A stretch of DNA of 18,800 bases, taken from positions 1 through 18,800 of the forward strand of contig JACNJI010000477.1 of NCBI GenBank assembly GCA_014382645.1, written 5' to 3'. The translations under genes were made by a program, and so were the position numbers. Below the pieces are notes generated by a model. The model did no database searches, had not been told where the DNA came from, and worked only from the letters and a program-made list of their open reading frames with translations. Below, in pieces: positions 15,209 through 18,800 of this stretch; the stretch's first letter is position 1, and every line of letters starts with the position of its first letter. This DNA is from Verrucomicrobiota bacterium (GTDB lineage: Bacteria > Verrucomicrobiota > Verrucomicrobiia > Opitutales > Seribacteraceae).

Positions 15209-16012
15209 TCATGACGAGGACAAGCAGTAAAAGTCAAGGGTGTTGCGAGTCGTAATTGCAGCAAGATCTGCCTCCTCCACCTCTAAAGCCTTCGACAAAT
15301 ATTTACCGATATAAGGAAGGAATGAAGGCTCGTTCGATTTTCCACGAAAGGGGACGGGGGCAAGATAAGGGCTATCCGTTTCCAGCATAAGTTTTTCCAA
15401 ACCCTGCAAGAGAGCAGCTTCACGGACATTCTCTGCGTTTCCGAAAGTAACTATACCCGTAAAAGAGCCACGACCGCCTCGTTCCATTAACTGCCTCATT
15501 TCATTCGGCCCATCGGCAAAACAGTGAAAAACAACTTTGTTCCACTCAACGCCGGAGTCATCGATTTCCGCAACGCAATCAGCAAAAGCGCCCCGACAAT
15601 GGACGACCACGGGCATACCCAATTCCTTGGCCAAGGCCAATTGGTACCGAAAGGCCGCCCGCTGGTTAGCTTTCATGGGCGCTGCCTTTGCCTCCTCTTT
15701 CGGCAAGCGAAAGTAATCCAGCCCGATTTCTCCTACAGCAACAGGCTTTGGCTCTAAGGCAAAAAAAGCTTGTAAGCTCACAGTATGGTATTCCCATGAG
15801 CTATCGACATGGTTCGGATGCAAACCAACGGTATAATGGATTTCGTCTAAAAATTGCGTGGCCAGATCATGGTTGACCTTCCAATCTTCGGGTTCGGTTC
15901 CAATCGCGACCAAATGTGAAATACCCGCTTCACGAGTACGTCCGAGGATTTCGGAAAGAGTTCCTTTATTGAGAAACCCTTCCAAATGGCAATGGCTGTC
16001 GATCCAATTCAT
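15209..16012 (-). CDS. tatD: TatD-family metal-dependent hydrolase (DNase)
   Basis: The 267-residue product has the TIM-barrel amidohydrolase pattern of TatD/YcfH. The N-terminal metal site is IDSHCHLE (His7, His9). It is followed by [15 protein letters not shown] (bridging Glu), [16 protein letters not shown] and the late [22 protein letters not shown], which holds the catalytic Asp and the usual end motif. Members act as 3'-5' DNases or other phosphodiesterases in the cytoplasm. ATG 16012 gives the canonical [10 protein letters not shown] opening; a TTG two codons upstream is possible. It heads a minus-strand group with the MazG-like and coiled-coil genes. It is divergent from the thioredoxin reductase gene, with about 107 bp between the starts. 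Confidence 0.93.
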   Translation of the reverse strand: MNWIDSHCHLEGFLNKGTLSEILGRTREAGISHLVAIGTEPEDWKVNHDLATQFLDEIHYTVGLHPNHVDSSWEYHTVSLQAFFALEPKPVAVGEIGLDYFRLPKEEAKAAPMKANQRAAFRYQLALAKELGMPVVVHCRGAFADCVAEIDDSGVEWNKVVFHCFADGPNEMRQLMERGGRGSFTGIVTFGNAENVREAALLQGLEKLMLETDSPYLAPVPFRGKSNEPSFLPYIGKYLSKALEVEEADLAAITTRNTLDFYCLSSS

Positions 16013-16119
16013 ATTCAACTAATGAAGGAAAAACGTTGCCTCCGCCTCCACGTAAACCGAAATCGACTTTCACTTTTAGAAATACTAAGTACAATAACAA
16101 TCTTCGGATAACAGAAAAA

Positions 16120-17049
16120 ATGGAAAACGTCATCATCTTGGGAACAGGTTGCGCAGGGTTCACTGCGGGCATTTACACCGCGAGGGCTAATCTTCAGCCC
16201 CTGATACTCGAGGGCGACCTGCCTGGCGGGCAATTAACCACAACCTCGGAAGTGGAAAACTTTCCTGGATTTCCCGAAGGCATCGACGGTTTCATGCTCA
16301 TGGACAATCTTCGCAAGCAAGCCGCTCGTTTCGGCTCTCGTTTTGAGAGCGCATTAGTCGATCGCGTCGATTTTTCCGAGGAACGCAAAATTCTTTATGC
16401 CGGTGAAAAGAGCTTCGAGGCCCGCACCGTCATCATTGCCACCGGAGCCGCCCCTCGCCTTCTGGGCATACCGGGCGAGAAAGAAATGTATGGCGGTAAA
16501 GGAGTCACCACTTGCGCCACTTGCGATGGCGCATTCTACAGAGACATGGACGTTGTCGTTGTTGGCGGTGGCGATTCAGCATGCGAAGAATCCCTTTTCC
16601 TTACAAGGTTTTGCTCCAAAGTAACTCTTGTTCACCGAAGAGGTGAGCTCCGAGCGTCAAGAATCATGGCCGAACGGGCACTTGCTCACGAAAAAATCGA
16701 GGTGATTTGGGATTCTGCCGTCGAAGAGGTTTTAGCCGGCGAAGACGGCAAGGCAAACGCTGTTAAAATCCGGAATCTTAAAGCCAACGACACGAGCAAC
16801 GTTCCCTGCAAGGGTGTTTTTATTGCCATTGGGCACATCCCCAACACGAAACCGTTTGAAGGCGTCCTCGAACTCGACGAAGATGGTTACCTTGTCCCCG
16901 AGCAGAACAGCATGGTTCGCTCCTCCGTGCCGGGCGTATACGTTGCCGGCGATTGCGCGGATCATGCCTATCGTCAGGCCATAACTGCCGCAGGAATGGG
17001 ATGCCAGGCGGCGATAGAAGCAGAGCGTTGGCTCGCTGAAAAGGAATAG
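16120..17049 (+). CDS. trxB: Thioredoxin reductase
   Basis: The 309-residue product, close to the usual 310-320, is a low-molecular-weight flavoprotein that reduces thioredoxin with NADPH in the cytoplasm. The FAD-binding opening is [20 protein letters not shown], followed by [20 protein letters not shown]. The NADPH Rossmann loop is [13 protein letters not shown], with HRRGELRAS for the phosphate. The redox-active CATC lies in [15 protein letters not shown], and the closing FAD motif is [23 protein letters not shown]. The first Rossmann loop has Cys11 where GSGPAG normally has Pro. I chose ATG 16120; an in-frame upstream start at 16036 would add a low-complexity Pro/Lys/Asn leader. It precedes oleC by 8 bp. 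Confidence 0.93.
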   Translation: MENVIILGTGCAGFTAGIYTARANLQPLILEGDLPGGQLTTTSEVENFPGFPEGIDGFMLMDNLRKQAARFGSRFESALVDRVDFSEERKILYAGEKSFEARTVIIATGAAPRLLGIPGEKEMYGGKGVTTCATCDGAFYRDMDVVVVGGGDSACEESLFLTRFCSKVTLVHRRGELRASRIMAERALAHEKIEVIWDSAVEEVLAGEDGKANAVKIRNLKANDTSNVPCKGVFIAIGHIPNTKPFEGVLELDEDGYLVPEQNSMVRSSVPGVYVAGDCADHAYRQAITAAGMGCQAAIEAERWLAEKE

Positions 17050-17057
17050 ATGCACTC

Positions 17058-18716
17058 ATGAATGAAGGCCGCGAACCGGTAAACGTGGCAGCCCACTTGG
17101 CTCTCGCGGCCCAAAACCAACCTCACAAAACGGCAATTCTTCCAGCCAGAGAAGGAGCTTTTGCCGCTCGCACCTTTGCCGAATTGGAAAAAGACGTGGC
17201 CGCATGCGCACGCCTTCTATCCGAACGCGACATTCGGCCACAGGATAAAATTCTGGTCATGGTTCATCCGGGCTACGAACTCATACTTAACGTGTTCGCG
17301 CTTTTTCTGCTAGGAGCTTGCCCGGTGGTAATTGACTCCGGGATGGGACTGCAAAACTTGTTGAGATGCGTGAAGAGCACAAAGCCGGACGGACTCATCG
17401 GTATCCCTTTGGCATGGCTTCTGTCACGCTTTTTTCGCGGCTCATTCTCGGGGGTACATAAAAAAGTCGTCGTGCGAGGAAATCACTTCCTGCGAGAATT
17501 GAGGAATCATCAATCCTTGGAACCCCTCCATGCCGCAGAAGTCAACGCGGATGATCTGGCCGCAATTCTGTTTACCTCAGGTTCCACCGGCCCTCCCAAA
17601 GGAGTCTGTTACGACCACGGCACATTTGCCGCGCAAGTGCAGATGCTGAAAAAGAATTTCGGCATCGAGACCGGCGAGCAAGATTTGGTGACACTTCCCG
17701 TTTTCGCCCTATTCAACCCCGCTCTCGGCATGACCAGCGTAATACCCGACATGGATCCGCGCAAACCGGCACAAGCCGATGCAGGCAAGCTTGTCGCCGC
17801 TATGCGAAAGCACAAAATCACGAGTGCGTTCGGATCCCCGGTCCTTTGGCGAAAAATTGCCGACCATTGCGAGACCCACAAAGTAGAGCTCCCCGGCATT
17901 CGTCGCATATTCATTGCTGGGGCCGCAGCACCTCCGGCCCTTGTCCAAAAATTAATTCCAATCCTCCCAAACGCACGCATTCTCGCGCCTTATGGAGCGA
18001 CCGAGGCCCTACCCTTGTCCGTTGCCGATGCAGATGACATTTTAGCTACGCGCGAAAGCACGGAGCAAGGTGAAGGTTCCTGTCTCGGCAAACCCCTTCC
18101 AAATATAGACATCCGAATTCTCCCCGTATGCAATTCGCCGATTCCAAACCTCGGTGAAGTCGAAGAGCTACGGGACGGAGAAGTGGGCGAAATCGCGGTC
18201 GCCGGCCCAGTCGTAACCAAAAGCTACTATCGAATGCCAGGGGCGACTTATGATTCTAAGGTATGCGACGATAAACGAATTCTTCACCGCATGGGCGACC
18301 TCGGTTATTTCGACCGAAAAGGCTACTTGCGTTTTCTCGGCCGCAAAGCGGAATGCGTCCGCACCTCCGATGGTCCCCTTGAGACTGAAAGATGCGAACC
18401 CATCGTCAATGCGCTGACCGAGGTTCGCCGCAGTGCCCTGATCGGCTTAGGCGATGATCGGGAAAAGGAACCTGCCCTCGTGGTGGAACCCGAAACCGAA
18501 CATTTCCCGGAAACGATGGCCGACAAGAAACGCTTGGCCAAAACAATTCTCGAAAAGCTTCACGAGCACGAACGCCTTCGCTTAATTAGGCTTATCTTCT
18601 TCGAGCGATCTTTGCCTGTGGACACGCGACACAACGCAAAGATTCACCGTCTCTGCCTTGCCCGCAAAGGAGCGATAAAGGCGAAAGTTGCCCAAGCCCA
18701 AGCGTATTTGCCATGA
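17058..18716 (+). CDS. oleC: OleC-type beta-lactone synthetase (AMP-forming ligase fold)
   Basis: The 552-residue product belongs to the acyl-adenylating ligase superfamily. The ATP loop is [13 protein letters not shown] (residues 171-183), followed by [35 protein letters not shown] and a C-terminal Lys region, [15 protein letters not shown]. The segment [25 protein letters not shown] (214-238) is characteristic of OleC, the enzyme that converts the beta-hydroxy acid from the OleA/OleD condensation into a cis-beta-lactone with ATP. OleB then decarboxylates the lactone to a long-chain olefin. The identification is reinforced by the following oleD, which overlaps by 4 bp (ATGA). No oleA or oleB is in the window; they may lie downstream or elsewhere. 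Confidence 0.9.
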   Translation: MNEGREPVNVAAHLALAAQNQPHKTAILPAREGAFAARTFAELEKDVAACARLLSERDIRPQDKILVMVHPGYELILNVFALFLLGACPVVIDSGMGLQNLLRCVKSTKPDGLIGIPLAWLLSRFFRGSFSGVHKKVVVRGNHFLRELRNHQSLEPLHAAEVNADDLAAILFTSGSTGPPKGVCYDHGTFAAQVQMLKKNFGIETGEQDLVTLPVFALFNPALGMTSVIPDMDPRKPAQADAGKLVAAMRKHKITSAFGSPVLWRKIADHCETHKVELPGIRRIFIAGAAAPPALVQKLIPILPNARILAPYGATEALPLSVADADDILATRESTEQGEGSCLGKPLPNIDIRILPVCNSPIPNLGEVEELRDGEVGEIAVAGPVVTKSYYRMPGATYDSKVCDDKRILHRMGDLGYFDRKGYLRFLGRKAECVRTSDGPLETERCEPIVNALTEVRRSALIGLGDDREKEPALVVEPETEHFPETMADKKRLAKTILEKLHEHERLRLIRLIFFERSLPVDTRHNAKIHRLCLARKGAIKAKVAQAQAYLP

Positions 18717-18800
18717 AGGTTCTCGTAACAGGCGGCTCCGGATTTATTGGCGGGCGAGTCGTCCGGCGCCTATTGGAAAATGGACACGAGGTTCATGTAA
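18713..18800 (+). CDS. oleD: OleD-like NAD(P)-dependent dehydrogenase, 3' partial
   Basis: Only 29 codons are visible. They encode a short-chain dehydrogenase/epimerase Rossmann opening, [20 protein letters not shown], with the TGGSGFIGG dinucleotide-binding loop. The ATG overlaps the oleC stop as ATGA, which indicates tight translational coupling. In known ole clusters the gene beside oleC is oleD, which reduces the 2-alkyl-3-keto acid made by OleA. The assignment rests on the motif and this position; the rest is beyond the window. Confidence 0.75.
   Translation, partial: MKVLVTGGSGFIGGRVVRRLLENGHEVHV

Noticed and set aside
1..18800. CRISPR arrays, tRNA or rRNA genes, insertion sequences, prophage genes
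   Set aside because: I found no regularly spaced repeats, no tRNA or rRNA-like stretches, and no transposase, integrase or phage structural motifs on either strand.

Overview
The window looks like a chromosomal segment of a flagellated member of the Verrucomicrobiota, or a close PVC-superphylum relative. The lineage markers are: a PVC-type 'membrane-bound dehydrogenase' propeller fused to an SGNH hydrolase (1-2050); a Rhodopirellula/Verrucomicrobium-family ECF sigma factor with a membrane anti-sigma partner (4870-6711); an exported PQQ-like propeller of the kind common in these genomes (3516-4751); verrucomicrobial-style flagellins (8285-11251); and oleC-oleD hydrocarbon genes (17058-18800). 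Base composition is near balanced. I see no tRNA, rRNA, CRISPR array, transposase or integrase.

Region 1 (1-6711) is envelope and sugar chemistry. On the plus strand lie the SGNH-dehydrogenase, which enters from outside the window, and an SMP-30/gluconolactonase-like propeller fused to an azurin-like copper domain. Convergent to them is a minus-strand series: ECF sigma factor, transmembrane anti-sigma factor with an extracytoplasmic sensor-like domain, then a secreted PQQ-like propeller. A perfect 26-bp palindrome lies inside the anti-sigma gene. Region 2 (6712-8192) holds a membrane-anchored coiled-coil protein with Wzz/GumC-like features.

Region 3 (8193-12162) is the most unusual part. Two tandem minus-strand flagellin genes keep ordinary flagellin ends but carry unrelated central inserts. 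The downstream one, 8285-9550, has a C-type-lectin-like domain with EPN and WND calcium/sugar motifs in place of the variable D2/D3 region. The upstream one, 9773-11251, has a leader with two hairpins that present GGA in their loops; one of them holds the Shine-Dalgarno sequence. This is the layout of CsrA-controlled flagellin leaders. The leader and the first 13 codons recur 288-289 bp further upstream as a diverged copy. In that copy the hairpins and a promoter-distance box are conserved while the spacers are not. The rest of the 850-bp gap holds one weak small ORF and another hairpin.

Region 4 (12163-18800) is mostly housekeeping or accessory metabolism: a SulP-STAS anion transporter; a minus-strand tatD - MazG-like - coiled-coil-repeat group; then a plus-strand thioredoxin reductase followed 8 bp later by oleC and, with a 4-bp overlap, oleD. 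The oleC and oleD products would catalyse the late steps of long-chain olefin formation. The main candidates for something undescribed are the lectin-bearing flagellin and the duplicated hairpin leader.
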